From Bacillota bacterium (GTDB taxonomy: Bacteria > Bacillota > Clostridia > Lachnospirales > Lachnospiraceae), in NCBI GenBank assembly GCA_023421075.1, contig JAEZUM010000092.1:1-64000 (forward strand): a stretch of 64,000 nucleotides of DNA, read 5' to 3'. The position numbers and the translations under genes were made by a program. A model generated the notes under the pieces. It saw nothing but the letters and a program-made list of their open reading frames with translations, was not told the origin of the DNA and ran no database searches. This document shows positions 17,375-26,182 of the stretch, in pieces (the stretch's first letter is position 1; each line of letters starts with the position of its first letter).

Positions 17375-17425
17375 CGTTTTATCCTTCCTTAATTCACACT
17401 AACTAACATGCTTACAAGTTGAATT

Positions 17426-17507
17426 AGTTTGTGCCAAGTGTGTTATTTACACTTTGGGATTTTCGCAGGCACAAACTTGAAAGTGTGAAAATCGCTTTTT
17501 ATTTTCA
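17426..17507 (-). repeat. nested stem-loops between livG and livF
   Basis: A perfect 10-bp inverted repeat AGTTTGTGCC (17426) / GGCACAAACT (17468) encloses a smaller AAGTGT/ACACTT hairpin. Next to it an 8-bp GTGAAAAT/ATTTTCAC hairpin lies directly after the livG stop. Such intercistronic structures often mark processing or partial termination within an operon. Confidence 0.6.
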
Positions 17508-17509
17508 CA

Positions 17510-18268
17510 TTATTCGCCCAGATATGCTTTAATTACTTCCGGATTGTTCAGAACCTCCTGAGGCAGTCCATTCGCCAACTCCATTCCGAAGTTCAGAACA
17601 AAGATCTTCTCACAAATTCCTGCAACAAGCTTCATATCATGTTCAATCAATAGAATCGTAACATCATATTTCTTACGAATCAAGGTTATTGTTTTCATTA
17701 ACTCTTCCGTCTCGGAAGGGTTCATGCCGGCTGCCGGTTCATCCAGTAAGAGCATCTTTGGATTAGTAGCCAGAGCCCTTGCAATCTCTAATTTTCTTTG
17801 TTTGCCGTACGGAAGGTTCGCTGAGAGAAGATGCGCCTCCTGGTCAAGATCAAACACCTTAAGAATATCAAAGGCTTTCTCATTCATCTGCTTCTCCGTC
17901 TTAAAATAGGAAGGAAGACGAAAAATTCCTGCTGCAGTAGAGTATTTGTAATTATTGTGTAAGCCGATTTTTACATTGTCCAGTACGGACATATTTTTAA
18001 ATAAGCGGATATTCTGAAAGGTTCTCGCCATACCTGCTTTATTGATTTCAATCGTGCTTAAGCCGGTGATATTCACGCCGTCTAGGGTAATTACTCCTGA
18101 ATCCGGTTTATAAACACCGGTCAGAAGATTGAAGGCTGTCGTCTTACCTGCACCGTTTGGTCCGATCAGTCCATACAACTCACCCTTTTCAATCGTGATG
18201 TTTAAGGAATCAACTGCACGTAACCCACCAAAGGAGATGCCCAAGTTTTTCACTGATAACATTGCCAT
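17510..18268 (-). CDS. livG: branched-chain amino acid ABC transporter ATPase LivG
   Basis: The longer of the paired Liv ATPases, 252 residues. Walker A GPNGAGKTTAFN near residue 37, the insertion ARTFQNIRLFKNMSVLDNV typical of LivG, a signature variant LPYGKQRKLEIARAL, Walker B MLLLDEPAAGMNP and switch LLIEHDMKLV. It ends with the same AYLGE as LivF. The start codon lies three bases after the livM stop with GGAGG overlapping livM, indicating tight coupling. Confidence 0.95.
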   Translation of the reverse strand: MAMLSVKNLGISFGGLRAVDSLNITIEKGELYGLIGPNGAGKTTAFNLLTGVYKPDSGVITLDGVNITGLSTIEINKAGMARTFQNIRLFKNMSVLDNVKIGLHNNYKYSTAAGIFRLPSYFKTEKQMNEKAFDILKVFDLDQEAHLLSANLPYGKQRKLEIARALATNPKMLLLDEPAAGMNPSETEELMKTITLIRKKYDVTILLIEHDMKLVAGICEKIFVLNFGMELANGLPQEVLNNPEVIKAYLGE

Positions 18269-18271
18269 ACC

Positions 18272-19363
18272 TTATGCCTCCTTCCTGTTCTTCCTCACAA
18301 GGGACAATAAGGTCTCCTTGATCGAATGGTTCTTGCGCCAAGCAATACATGCCGGATTCCAGTTGAAAATCATCATTACGATTAATACAATCGCATAGAT
18401 CAACATACGATAATCCTGCAGGAAGCGCAAATATTCCGGAAGAAGGGTTAAGATTACAGCCGCCAGTATAGAACCGCGGATATTGCCAATACCACCAAGT
18501 ACAACGAATACCAGGATCATGATAGACATATTGTATCCAAAGTTCTTCGGTGTCGCTACCAGCGTAGATATATTATGAGAATACAATACACCGGCTACAC
18601 CTGCCATAGCAGCAGACAACGTAAACGCCAATATTCTAAATTTCGTTATATCGATACCAACCGATTCCGCTGCAATACGATTATCTCGAATTGCCTGTAT
18701 CGCACGCCCGGACCGGGAATGAACAAGGTTTGAAATAATAAGATATACAAGGATTAAGAATAATGCTGCAATCGTAAAGGTAGTATCATTCGGAGTTCCG
18801 GTAATTCCCTTTGCACCGTTCAGAATGATGTCTCCACCCTTGGCAAGGCCTAAGGAAACAGAGTCCTTCATAGAAAAATGAAAGCCGCTGTCATCAATTC
18901 CGATATACAATACATTAATTATATTCTTAATGATTTCACCAAATGCAAGTGTAACGATCGCAAGATAATCACCACGAAGACGCAGTACGACGACACCGAT
19001 CAAAATACCGAATACGGCTGCGAATAAGGCACCGATAATGATCGCGAGAGGAAAACGAATTAAAGGACTCGTGATTGTAGTCTCGGTAAGTCGGGAGAAA
19101 AACGCTCCTGTGAAGGCTCCGATACACATGAATCCCGCGTGGCCTAAGCTTAGCTCACCCAGTATACCGACGGTCAGGTTGAGTGATACAGCCAAGATCG
19201 AATAGTAGCATAGCGGAACTAATAACCCCTGCATCAGATTAGACAAAGCACCTACAGCCATTAAGATCTGACACAAGGCATATACGAGGACTATAACTCC
19301 AATCGTTATTACATTGGAGCGTGTAGATTTATTCATTTGATTAAAAGCTTTCCATTTGCTCAT
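18272..19363 (-). CDS. livM: branched-chain amino acid ABC transporter permease LivM
   Basis: Membrane subunit with about 9-10 hydrophobic segments. The family signature is clear: LNLTVGILGELSLGHAGFMCIGA in the N-terminal third and the EAA-type cytoplasmic loop SRSGRAIQAIRDNRIAAESVGID before the C-terminal helices. The ATG at 19363 is preferred over a GTG at 19372 because AGGTGGG lies 4-5 nt upstream; the ribosome site overlaps the livH stop. Pairs with LivH to form the channel. Confidence 0.94.
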   Translation of the reverse strand: MSKWKAFNQMNKSTRSNVITIGVIVLVYALCQILMAVGALSNLMQGLLVPLCYYSILAVSLNLTVGILGELSLGHAGFMCIGAFTGAFFSRLTETTITSPLIRFPLAIIIGALFAAVFGILIGVVVLRLRGDYLAIVTLAFGEIIKNIINVLYIGIDDSGFHFSMKDSVSLGLAKGGDIILNGAKGITGTPNDTTFTIAALFLILVYLIISNLVHSRSGRAIQAIRDNRIAAESVGIDITKFRILAFTLSAAMAGVAGVLYSHNISTLVATPKNFGYNMSIMILVFVVLGGIGNIRGSILAAVILTLLPEYLRFLQDYRMLIYAIVLIVMMIFNWNPACIAWRKNHSIKETLLSLVRKNRKEA

Positions 19364-19372
19364 ATGTCCCAC

Positions 19373-20254
19373 CTACACTTTCTCTTGCATCTTCTTGCCA
19401 AGGATACCGGTAGGTTTCACAAGAAGGACTAAGATCAGAATCATAAATACGATGGCATCCGCAAGCTGCGAGGAGATATAAGCGCGACTCAAAATTTCGA
19501 TCACACCCAATAAAATACCACCGATCATTGCTCCCGGAATGGACCCAATTCCACCAAAAACAGCCGCAACAAAGGCTTTAATACCGGGCATGGAGCCGGA
19601 GGTAGAGGTTAAGCTGGGATAGGCTGAGAACATCAAAGCGCTTGCAATTGCAGCGAGTGAAGAACCGATTGCAAAGGTAATCGCTATGGTCTTGTTCACA
19701 TTTACACCCATAAGAACTGCAGCGGCTTTGTCTTCTGACACCGCAAGCATACTGCGTCCGGTCTTTGATTTCTTAACAAATATCGTTAAGAGAACCATTA
19801 TAATAATACACAAAGGAATGGTTACCAACGTCTCACCTGAGATTGTTAATTCACCACCGGCCAGCTTTAAAGCCGGTAACTTAATAACAGAAGAAAAGGA
19901 TTTAGTATCCGCTCCAAAGATAAGCAATGCCAGATTCTGAAGCAGATAACTCACACCGATGGCGGTAATCAATACGGCCAGGGAGGAGGCGCTTCGAAGC
20001 GGTTTATATGCAACGCGCTCTATCGTAATACCTAATAGAGTACAAAATATGATCGAAATCAAAACAGCGATTACGGGATTAAGCCCCATCATACTCATCA
20101 CTGTAAAAATAACATAGCCACCAACCATAATAACATCGCCGTGTGCAAAGTTAAGCATCTTAGCAATTCCATACACCATGGTATATCCAAGTGCTATGAT
20201 TGAGTATACACTTCCCAGGCTGACGCCTTTTATTAAATAAGAAATAAAGCTCAT
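19373..20254 (-). CDS. livH: branched-chain amino acid ABC transporter permease LivH
   Basis: Second membrane subunit, about 293 residues and eight hydrophobic segments. Signatures: GSVYSIIALGYTMVYGIAKM and LNFAHGDVIMVGGY in the N-terminal part, then the loop SKTGRSMLAVSEDKAAAVLMG. The ATG at 20254 follows GGGGG; the frame is open upstream to 20314. It is separated from livK by 490 bp holding a terminator and an array of palindromes, so the permease genes may be transcribed less than livK. Confidence 0.94.
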   Translation of the reverse strand: MSFISYLIKGVSLGSVYSIIALGYTMVYGIAKMLNFAHGDVIMVGGYVIFTVMSMMGLNPVIAVLISIIFCTLLGITIERVAYKPLRSASSLAVLITAIGVSYLLQNLALLIFGADTKSFSSVIKLPALKLAGGELTISGETLVTIPLCIIIMVLLTIFVKKSKTGRSMLAVSEDKAAAVLMGVNVNKTIAITFAIGSSLAAIASALMFSAYPSLTSTSGSMPGIKAFVAAVFGGIGSIPGAMIGGILLGVIEILSRAYISSQLADAIVFMILILVLLVKPTGILGKKMQEKV

Positions 20255-20329
20255 AACAACCCCCGTCTGCATGCCTTCATGCAATAATTTCTTTCTCTGA
20301 TTCAAAGCCTGCAAGCTTGTACAAGACTA

Positions 20330-20486
20330 ACGCATACCGCAAGCTAGCATGCCGCACAAGTGGTTCTCTTGTGCTGTGCTCACTACGCCCTATTGTACCA
20401 TGAACGTGTAGCTTGTTCATGGTCTTTCACTCCGATCGCATACTGCAAGCAAGCTTGCGTATGCTCACTACGCCCTATTGTATCAT
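20330..20486. repeat. palindrome cluster with 85-bp direct repeat
   Basis: Three successive hairpins: GCACAAG/CTTGTGC (about 20354-20374), ACCATGAAC/GTTCATGGT (about 20397-20423), and GCATAC-T-GCAAGC-AA-GCTTGC-GTATGC (about 20438-20464). A 21-nt tail beginning TGCTCACTACGCCC occurs identically at 20377 and 20462. Sequence before each tail is also similar, so this is a partly duplicated palindromic unit. Confidence 0.75.
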
Positions 20487-20591
20487 AGGAATGGTGTGGT
20501 TACAACCGAAAAACATACTTGATTATGCATTTTTATACTAGTATCTAAGCTGCCCTTTCATAACTGTTCTAATCACCGTCATGAATAAAAT

Positions 20592-20625
20592 ATACAGAGG
20601 GACGCAACTCCTGGTCCCTCTGTAT
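20592..20625 (-). terminator. livK terminator or attenuator
   Basis: Perfect 12-bp stem ATACAGAGGGAC / GTCCCTCTGTAT, followed on the minus strand by ATTTTATT. It would let the binding-protein gene be expressed above the transporter genes downstream, a common arrangement. Confidence 0.7.
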
Positions 20626-20743
20626 CAATTCTTGATCAATGATACACATTATGTGCATTCATATTAATACGCTAGAATATACAAAGTGTTCTTTTTATAA
20701 TATTGTAAATGTACTTTCATAATATCTGTAAAACAAATTCTAT

Positions 20744-21898
20744 TTATTCAGCAGATGCATAAGCTCCATCTTTAACAACTACCGCTCTGGGCGCTTTATT
20801 TACTTCACCGGTTGCTGCCCATGTCATGCCTGCGCCGGTAAGACCGTCAACAGAAATCTGAGTCATAACACCCTTTAATGCTGTTCCAAGTTCATCAACG
20901 CTCATAGAAGGCTTCGCACCGCTCTTCTCAATTGCAGCTTTGATGATGTAGATTGCATCATAAGCATCTGCTGCGAACTGATTAGGAACTTCGCCGTACT
21001 TTGTCTTATAAGTGTTTACGAAATTGGTTGTCTTCGCATCCGTAGCATCCGCTGCGAAGGGAGTCAGAAGCATTAAGCCCTCAGCTAAAGCAGTATCAAA
21101 GTTCTCAACGGTAAGAATACCATCAAGACCATCACAACCAAAGAAAATAGGATTATACTCAAGTGCAGCAGCCTGTGTTAAAATCAAGGATGCTTCTGAA
21201 TAGTAAATCGGTAAGAATACAAGCTGAGCACCGGCATCCTTTGCCTTCTGAAGCTGTACAGAGAAGTCAGTCTTGCTGTCTGCTGTAAATGCTTCTGCAG
21301 CAACGATCTCAAAATTCTGTCCTGCTGCTTCCTCAGCAAACTTCTCATAAATACCGGAGGAATAGATATCGGAGCTATCATAGATTACTGCAACCTTAGT
21401 AGCAAGGCCCTTGGAACCTATGTACTGAGCAGATGCAATACCCTGGTTAGGATCTGTAAAACATACCTGATATACATTACCATATTTAAGAACATCGGTA
21501 GAGGATGCGGAAGGAGTTAACTGGAACATATTATCCGCGTTAGTCTTCTCAATAACAGATGCACAAGCACCGGAGGTTACTGTACCCATAAGCAACTTCA
21601 TACCACCGTCTTTTAAGGTGTTATATGCATTAACAGCCTTCTCGCCGTCAGCTTCATCATCTTCGAATTTGAAATCCAGCTTAACGCCATTAACGCCGCC
21701 TGCTTCATTAATCTCATTCACTGCTAATTCAGCACCGTTCTTTACGCTCTGTCCATAAACTGCTGCGCCACCGGTTACAGGACCGATACCGCCAATATAG
21801 AATTTGTCATCCTTGGATGCGCCACCGCAAGCAACAAGGCTTGCTACTGCCATACTCATAACTACAAGCAGGCTCAAAACTCTCTTCATTCTTCTCAT
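20744..21898 (-). CDS. livK: branched-chain amino acid ABC transporter substrate-binding lipoprotein
   Basis: Extracytoplasmic binding protein of the Leu/Ile/Val (periplasmic-binding type I) family, 384 residues. The signal peptide ends in a lipobox LVAC (Cys 24), so it is lipid-anchored to the outer face of the membrane. The mature part begins FYIGGIGPVTGGAAVYGQS, matching the ligand-loop start of LivJ/LivK. AGGAGG stands before the first ATG. It has its own strong promoter and a structured leader, and is followed by a terminator before livH. Confidence 0.94.
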   Translation of the reverse strand: MRRMKRVLSLLVVMSMAVASLVACGGASKDDKFYIGGIGPVTGGAAVYGQSVKNGAELAVNEINEAGGVNGVKLDFKFEDDEADGEKAVNAYNTLKDGGMKLLMGTVTSGACASVIEKTNADNMFQLTPSASSTDVLKYGNVYQVCFTDPNQGIASAQYIGSKGLATKVAVIYDSSDIYSSGIYEKFAEEAAGQNFEIVAAEAFTADSKTDFSVQLQKAKDAGAQLVFLPIYYSEASLILTQAAALEYNPIFFGCDGLDGILTVENFDTALAEGLMLLTPFAADATDAKTTNFVNTYKTKYGEVPNQFAADAYDAIYIIKAAIEKSGAKPSMSVDELGTALKGVMTQISVDGLTGAGMTWAATGEVNKAPRAVVVKDGAYASAE

Positions 21899-21951
21899 AA
21901 TTGACCTCCTGTTTCGTATCTCTAAGATTATGCTTTAAAAGAATAATAAGG

Positions 21952-21993
21952 CGTTCGTGCGTAGCTAAGACAAATGTCTTTCATATGCGAACG
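21952..21993 (-). promoter_or_regulatory. stem-loop in livK 5' leader
   Basis: CGTTCG (21952) pairs with CGAACG (21988) around an inner AAGACA/TGTCTT hairpin. It lies about 10-50 nt into the predicted transcript and well before the ribosome site. It matches no riboswitch I know; it may stabilise the mRNA. Confidence 0.45.
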
Positions 21994-22010
21994 TCTTTAT
22001 CTTAGGTTAT

Positions 22011-22039
22011 ATAATAACCTCGAAAAAACGATTTGTCAA
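22011..22039 (-). promoter_or_regulatory. livK promoter, sigma-A type
   Basis: Minus strand TTGACA (22034-22039), 17-nt spacer, TATTAT (22011-22016). The expected start lies near 22004, giving a leader of about 105 nt. Confidence 0.82.
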
Positions 22040-22132
22040 TATAATCTTTTAATGCGCTAAAGTATATTTTTCGAGCGTTGCGTGATAGAAAAAAAAGACA
22101 AATTCATAAGATACCGTAATAATCGCAAAAAA

Positions 22133-22170
22133 AATGTTGACATAACTTATCTCTAAGTCATATCAACATT
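22133..22170 (-). terminator. intrinsic terminator of the zinc-ribbon gene
   Basis: Stem AATGTTGATATGACTTA / TAAGTTATGTCAACATT on the minus strand followed directly by eight T residues. One of the strongest terminators in the window. Confidence 0.9.
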
Positions 22171-22185
22171 GATATCATTAACTAT

Positions 22186-22488
22186 TTAATTAAGCTCGCC
22201 TCCGCACTTGTCGCAAAAATCCAAGCCTTCTAAGGTGATTCCCCCGCAATCAGGGCATATGATTTTAGCAGGAAGAATCTCTCTTTCTACAACCTCGTAT
22301 TCGACATTCGGATCCTCCGGTTCATCATCATCTGATTCCGTCTCTTTCTCCCGGACAAGCTCTTCTTCCATCGAAGCATCCTCCAGAAGTTCCTCTTCTT
22401 CTTGTTCAAATATCTCTTTTACTGTTTTTTCTATCTCATGCTCCTTACCCTGTTTCTTCCTATTAATAAAGCCACCAAATAATGACAT
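22186..22488 (-). CDS. small acidic protein with C-terminal zinc ribbon
   Basis: 100 residues. N-terminus basic (GGFINRKKQGKEHE), then a strongly acidic, probably coiled or disordered stretch of Glu/Asp (about 20-65), ending in a zinc ribbon CPDCGGITLEGLDFCDKCG. No known function; the layout suggests an adaptor that binds a partner through the ribbon. It starts 75 bp after clpX on the same strand and is closed by a strong terminator, so it may be the second gene of a clpX transcript. Confidence 0.6.
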   Translation of the reverse strand: MSLFGGFINRKKQGKEHEIEKTVKEIFEQEEEELLEDASMEEELVREKETESDDDEPEDPNVEYEVVEREILPAKIICPDCGGITLEGLDFCDKCGGELN

Positions 22489-22562
22489 AAACTATCCCCT
22501 ATCTATGTTCATTGTCTCACTTATATTTATTATATCATATGCCGAAGTTAGAACCTTGCTAT

Positions 22563-23999
22563 TTAATTCCCTGTTGCAATCAGTTTTTGTTTACTTATAC
22601 CTCTCATTTCAATCAGAGGTACGCCTTTCCCTTCAATATAATCTCTTGTAATAATCACTCTTCCGATATTATCATCCTTCGGGATCTCATACATGATATC
22701 CAACATAAGGTCCTCCAGAATTGCTCGGAGTGCTCTCGCTCCGGTCTTCTTCTCCAAAGCTTTCTCCGCAATTGCTTCCAGTGCGTCCGGTGCAAACTGC
22801 AGATCCACCTCATCCATCGCCAAAAGCTTCTGATACTGCTTAAGAATTGCATTCTTTGGCTCCTTTAATACCTGAACCAGCATTTCCTTCGTCAATCCCT
22901 CCAAGGAGAACATGATCGGAAGTCTTCCAAGAAATTCCGGTATCATACCGTATTCTCTGAGATCATCGAGATTAGCCTTTTGCAATATATTCGGTTCTTC
23001 ATCATATTTATCCTTCAGATCTGCATGGAAGCCGATGGAGGATTGCTTATTCAGTCTTGCTTTCACGATCTTATCTAGATCCGGGAAGGCTCCTCCGCAG
23101 ATAAATAAAATATGTTGTGTATTAACGGTAGTCAAGGGTACCATTGCATTTTTTGAGGAAGCGCCAACCGGTACCTCAACATTGCTTCCCTCAAGCAGCT
23201 TCAGCAAGCCCTGCTGTACTGACTCACCACTTACATCACGGCTGTTTGTATTTCGTTTCTTCGCTATTTTATCTATCTCGTCGATAAATACGATACCTCG
23301 TTCTGCCTTCTCCACGTCATTGCCTGCTGCCTGTAAAAGCTTCGAGATAACACTTTCCACATCGTCACCGATGTAACCGGCTTCCGTCAGAGAAGTAGCG
23401 TCGGTAATCGCTAACGGTACATTCAAAAGCTTTGCTAAGGTCTTTACCAGATAGGTCTTGCCACTTCCGGTCGGTCCGATCATCAGCATATTGGATTTCT
23501 CAATCTCAACCTCCGGATCGGTTCCGTTGCCAATTCGTTTATAATGATTATAAACTCCCACGGATATCACTTTCTTTGCGCGCTCCTGGCCGATTATAAA
23601 ATCATCCAGGCTCGCTTTGATCACATGTGGAGAGGGAATGCTTCTACGATCAAAAACCTGTGGTTCCTTTTCTTCCTCCGGTTTTTTCTTCTTAAGCTTC
23701 TGCGCATTAGGTATATCATTTTGTAATCCCGAAAGGTTCAGCATACTCGGATTTATACCCATCATCTGCATATAGGGATTGTCGGTTTTATTAATGGTAT
23801 CAAACGTCTTTTGCATACAATCGGAGCAAATACTGATTTGGTTGGGAATATGAATCATCTTACCAACCTTACTCTCCGGTCTTCTGCATAGATAGCAGAT
23901 CTCTTCATAATCATTATGATCTTTATGCTCCTTATGATCATCCTTATTCTCATTATTAAGGGTATCGTCTATATTAAAATCATCAAAATTGTTGCTCAT
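22563..23999 (-). CDS. clpX: ClpX-family unfoldase with extended N-terminus
   Basis: AAA+ unfoldase that feeds proteins to ClpP. The zinc-binding domain has Cys 35, 38, 58 and 61 (CYLC and CSDC). Walker A GPTGSGKTYLV lies near residue 175, Walker B IVFIDEIDKIAKK near 235, pore loop GYIG instead of the usual GYVG, and the ClpP-docking tripeptide IGF is present (KQSSIGFHAD). About 478 residues, some 50 more than typical ClpX: a charged His/Asp-rich leader (residues 18-33) and a Met/Asn-rich linker after the zinc domain. The ATG at 23999 has GGAGG upstream. No clpP or tig is adjacent, so this may be a second ClpX. Confidence 0.85.
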   Translation of the reverse strand: MSNNFDDFNIDDTLNNENKDDHKEHKDHNDYEEICYLCRRPESKVGKMIHIPNQISICSDCMQKTFDTINKTDNPYMQMMGINPSMLNLSGLQNDIPNAQKLKKKKPEEEKEPQVFDRRSIPSPHVIKASLDDFIIGQERAKKVISVGVYNHYKRIGNGTDPEVEIEKSNMLMIGPTGSGKTYLVKTLAKLLNVPLAITDATSLTEAGYIGDDVESVISKLLQAAGNDVEKAERGIVFIDEIDKIAKKRNTNSRDVSGESVQQGLLKLLEGSNVEVPVGASSKNAMVPLTTVNTQHILFICGGAFPDLDKIVKARLNKQSSIGFHADLKDKYDEEPNILQKANLDDLREYGMIPEFLGRLPIMFSLEGLTKEMLVQVLKEPKNAILKQYQKLLAMDEVDLQFAPDALEAIAEKALEKKTGARALRAILEDLMLDIMYEIPKDDNIGRVIITRDYIEGKGVPLIEMRGISKQKLIATGN

Positions 24000-24195
24000 C
24001 TTATCCTCCATAGCGCCATAAGGCAAACATCCTATCAAAAGAACACTTATGTGCTCTTTCATTTACTTATCATTACAATATTATAGCTCATAAGCACCTA
24101 TCACACAATAGCGTAAACTTAAAGCTTTCATTAATATTTGCTAAAGAAACAGAAAATGACAGCAGAAATCCGGCTCACAAATTATACGGTAAATA

Positions 24196-24280
24196 TTCAC
24201 AAAATATCAGCTATGCAAATATTTTGTGAATCATGTAATCAAAAATATCAGCTATACAGTTGTTTTGTGAAGCATGTATT
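24196..24280. repeat. 41-bp direct repeat, each copy a hairpin
   Basis: AAAATATCAGCTAT occurs at 24201 and 24242, and TTTTGTGAA plus CATGTA follow in each copy. The first copy folds as TTCACAAAATAT/ATATTTTGTGAA, a perfect 12-bp stem; the second has diverged. Only two copies, between htrA and clpX. Confidence 0.65.
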
Positions 24281-24283
24281 AAA

Positions 24284-24314
24284 AAGGGAATGCACAGAGT
24301 AATGGCATTCCCTT
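24284..24314 (-). terminator. htrA terminator
   Basis: Perfect 10-bp stem AAGGGAATGC / GCATTCCCTT with an 11-nt loop; on the minus strand followed by TTTAATAC. Confidence 0.8.
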
Positions 24315-24335
24315 CATTCCTTTCATTAGATCAAA

Positions 24336-25961
24336 TTATTCTTCCGAACGATCGAGATTTGGATTCTTACCCAGAGTTACCTTGATCGTTCCCTCCTGAT
24401 ACTCACTGGAGGATTTACGCATATAGGTTATTGTAACATCTGTGCCAATTCTCTTACTGGTTACATAATCACGCAACTGTGTGATCGAGGTAATCTCGAT
24501 CTCATCTGCTTTAATAATAATATCTCCGGGTAATAAACCAGCCTTGTCGGCAGATCCTCCCTCGGCTAATTCATTTATGAATACTCCGATTGGCATATTA
24601 TAATAAGAAGCAACATCCTCCGTAACATCATTGCCTATAATCCCCAGGTATCCTTGCTCGTTCTCCGAAAGGATTTCACGGCTCATCAGCTCATTAATGA
24701 TTGGCAAGGCTCTCGAGATAGGGATCGCGTAGCCCATACCTTCCACCTCATTGGAAGCATATTTGACCGTATTAATTGCGATAACCTCACCATTTACGTT
24801 GAGCAGTGCTCCACCGCTGTTACCGGGATTAATCGCTGCATCGGTTTGTAATAAGATCATTTTATTTGAGGTATAGCCATCCGAGATCTCTACCTCACGA
24901 TCCTTTGCACTGATATAGCCAACGGTTACTGATTGTCCATATCCCAATGCATTGCCGATCGCGATCGACATCTGTCCTACCTTCACCTCGTCGGAATTGC
25001 CTAGCTTTGCAACTTCGATTGCATCCAATGTAGCTTTTTCCATCGTTGCAATATCTACACTTACTACAGCAAGATCCGCTTTTACATCCGTTCCCTTAAT
25101 CACTGCATCTGCCTGTGATCCATCTATGAAGGTTACTTTGATTTTATCCGTTCCCTCAACCACATGATTATTGGTTGCGACCAACAGCTCTGTTTCATTC
25201 TTACCGACGATAAATCCGGAGCCGCTTCCCTCAACCTCCTGACTGTAGGGACGGCCGAGCCAATCTGACGTCTGGGTTGCGGTGCTGTTGATGGATACAA
25301 TTGCGGGCATGGTCTGGTCTACAATTCCACTGACTGTAGCTTTATCCTCCCTTTGAATATCACCGCCGGAGGTATAACTTATCTCATATTTCGCATCGTC
25401 ACTGGCATCCGTACTTAAATTATCAATCAGCTTGCTGGAAGCTGCTCCGGGATTAATCACGTAATAAAGCTGTCCAAATCCAAAAAAGCTTAATACCGCA
25501 ATCGTTCCAAAGCAAACCGCCTTTAAGACGAACCTCATTGCTTTATTGATTGGTCCCCGTTCTTTCTTTGGCTTATTATCTGACGTAGTGCTCGTATTAT
25601 TCCCATAGCTCCAGTTATTTGCATTCGGATTGTAATTCGCATATGCATTAGAATAGTTTGTATAGGGGTTATTCACCTGCTGATGATTACTGTAAGGATT
25701 ATTTGTATACGAACTATTTGTATAAGCATAACCAGAGTTCGTATTCGCTCCGGTTTGGTGCTCCCCTGAATACGAATTCGATGTATTTTGATATGTTGAA
25801 CTCTGATTCGTCTGGTATTGATTTGTTGTTCCTGTTTGCGATCCGCCCGGTGCATTCTCTGCCCAAAAGCTGTATTCCGGAATCTTATTGTTTGGAGACG
25901 GATTGCCATTTATATTGTTGTTACCTTCCATGTTTTGATTGTTATTTTCATATTCTGCCAT
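24336..25961 (-). CDS. htrA: membrane-anchored HtrA/DegP-type serine protease
   Basis: Surface quality-control protease of 541 residues. The cytosolic head (about 1-135) is almost entirely Asn, Tyr, Ser, Gln, Thr and Gly. One membrane helix (VCFGTIAVLSFFGFGQLYYV) follows, then the trypsin-like domain with His in ATNNHVVEGTD, Asp in KADLAVVSVD and Ser in INPGNSGGALLN, and a PDZ domain near the end (GVFINELAEGGSADKAGLLPGD region). The ATG at 25961 is chosen because AAGGAG lies 8 nt upstream; the open frame extends far upstream without a site. It is divergent from the exopolysaccharide genes. Confidence 0.93.
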   Translation of the reverse strand: MAEYENNNQNMEGNNNINGNPSPNNKIPEYSFWAENAPGGSQTGTTNQYQTNQSSTYQNTSNSYSGEHQTGANTNSGYAYTNSSYTNNPYSNHQQVNNPYTNYSNAYANYNPNANNWSYGNNTSTTSDNKPKKERGPINKAMRFVLKAVCFGTIAVLSFFGFGQLYYVINPGAASSKLIDNLSTDASDDAKYEISYTSGGDIQREDKATVSGIVDQTMPAIVSINSTATQTSDWLGRPYSQEVEGSGSGFIVGKNETELLVATNNHVVEGTDKIKVTFIDGSQADAVIKGTDVKADLAVVSVDIATMEKATLDAIEVAKLGNSDEVKVGQMSIAIGNALGYGQSVTVGYISAKDREVEISDGYTSNKMILLQTDAAINPGNSGGALLNVNGEVIAINTVKYASNEVEGMGYAIPISRALPIINELMSREILSENEQGYLGIIGNDVTEDVASYYNMPIGVFINELAEGGSADKAGLLPGDIIIKADEIEITSITQLRDYVTSKRIGTDVTITYMRKSSSEYQEGTIKVTLGKNPNLDRSEE

Positions 25962-26106
25962 TCGAAATTCTCCTTTCTGTTCAAAAAGATATCTTGTACC
26001 CGGTATTGCCGATACTAAAATAAGTTTATATTCACAGTGTAGCATCAGATTGTGTTTAGATTGTGAAAAATAACGGAATATTAAAACAATCTTAAGAAAA
26101 AATTTG

Positions 26107-26135
26107 TTGTTGAAATCGGTACAATCATGTATTAT
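26107..26135 (+). promoter_or_regulatory. promoter of the glycosylphosphotransferase gene
   Basis: TTGTTG (26107-26112), 17-nt spacer, TATTAT (26130-26135), placing the start about 40 nt before the gene. Confidence 0.65.
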
Positions 26136-26182
26136 ATTAGAGAAGTTAATCAAAAGTAAAATTATACAAAGTAGGTGCCTGG

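Larger units (their letters stand above)
20255..20743. other. livK-livH intergenic region
   Basis: Contains the livK terminator and the palindrome cluster described separately. No coding frame is supported. Confidence 0.6.

Noticed and set aside
22208..22651. 147-residue Ser-rich open frame on the plus strand
   Set aside because: Complement of the acidic zinc-ribbon gene and the 3' end of clpX; the Ser runs simply mirror Glu codons.
24196..24280. Possible CRISPR-like repeat
   Set aside because: Only two 41-bp-spaced copies, no spacers of constant length and no cas genes in the window.
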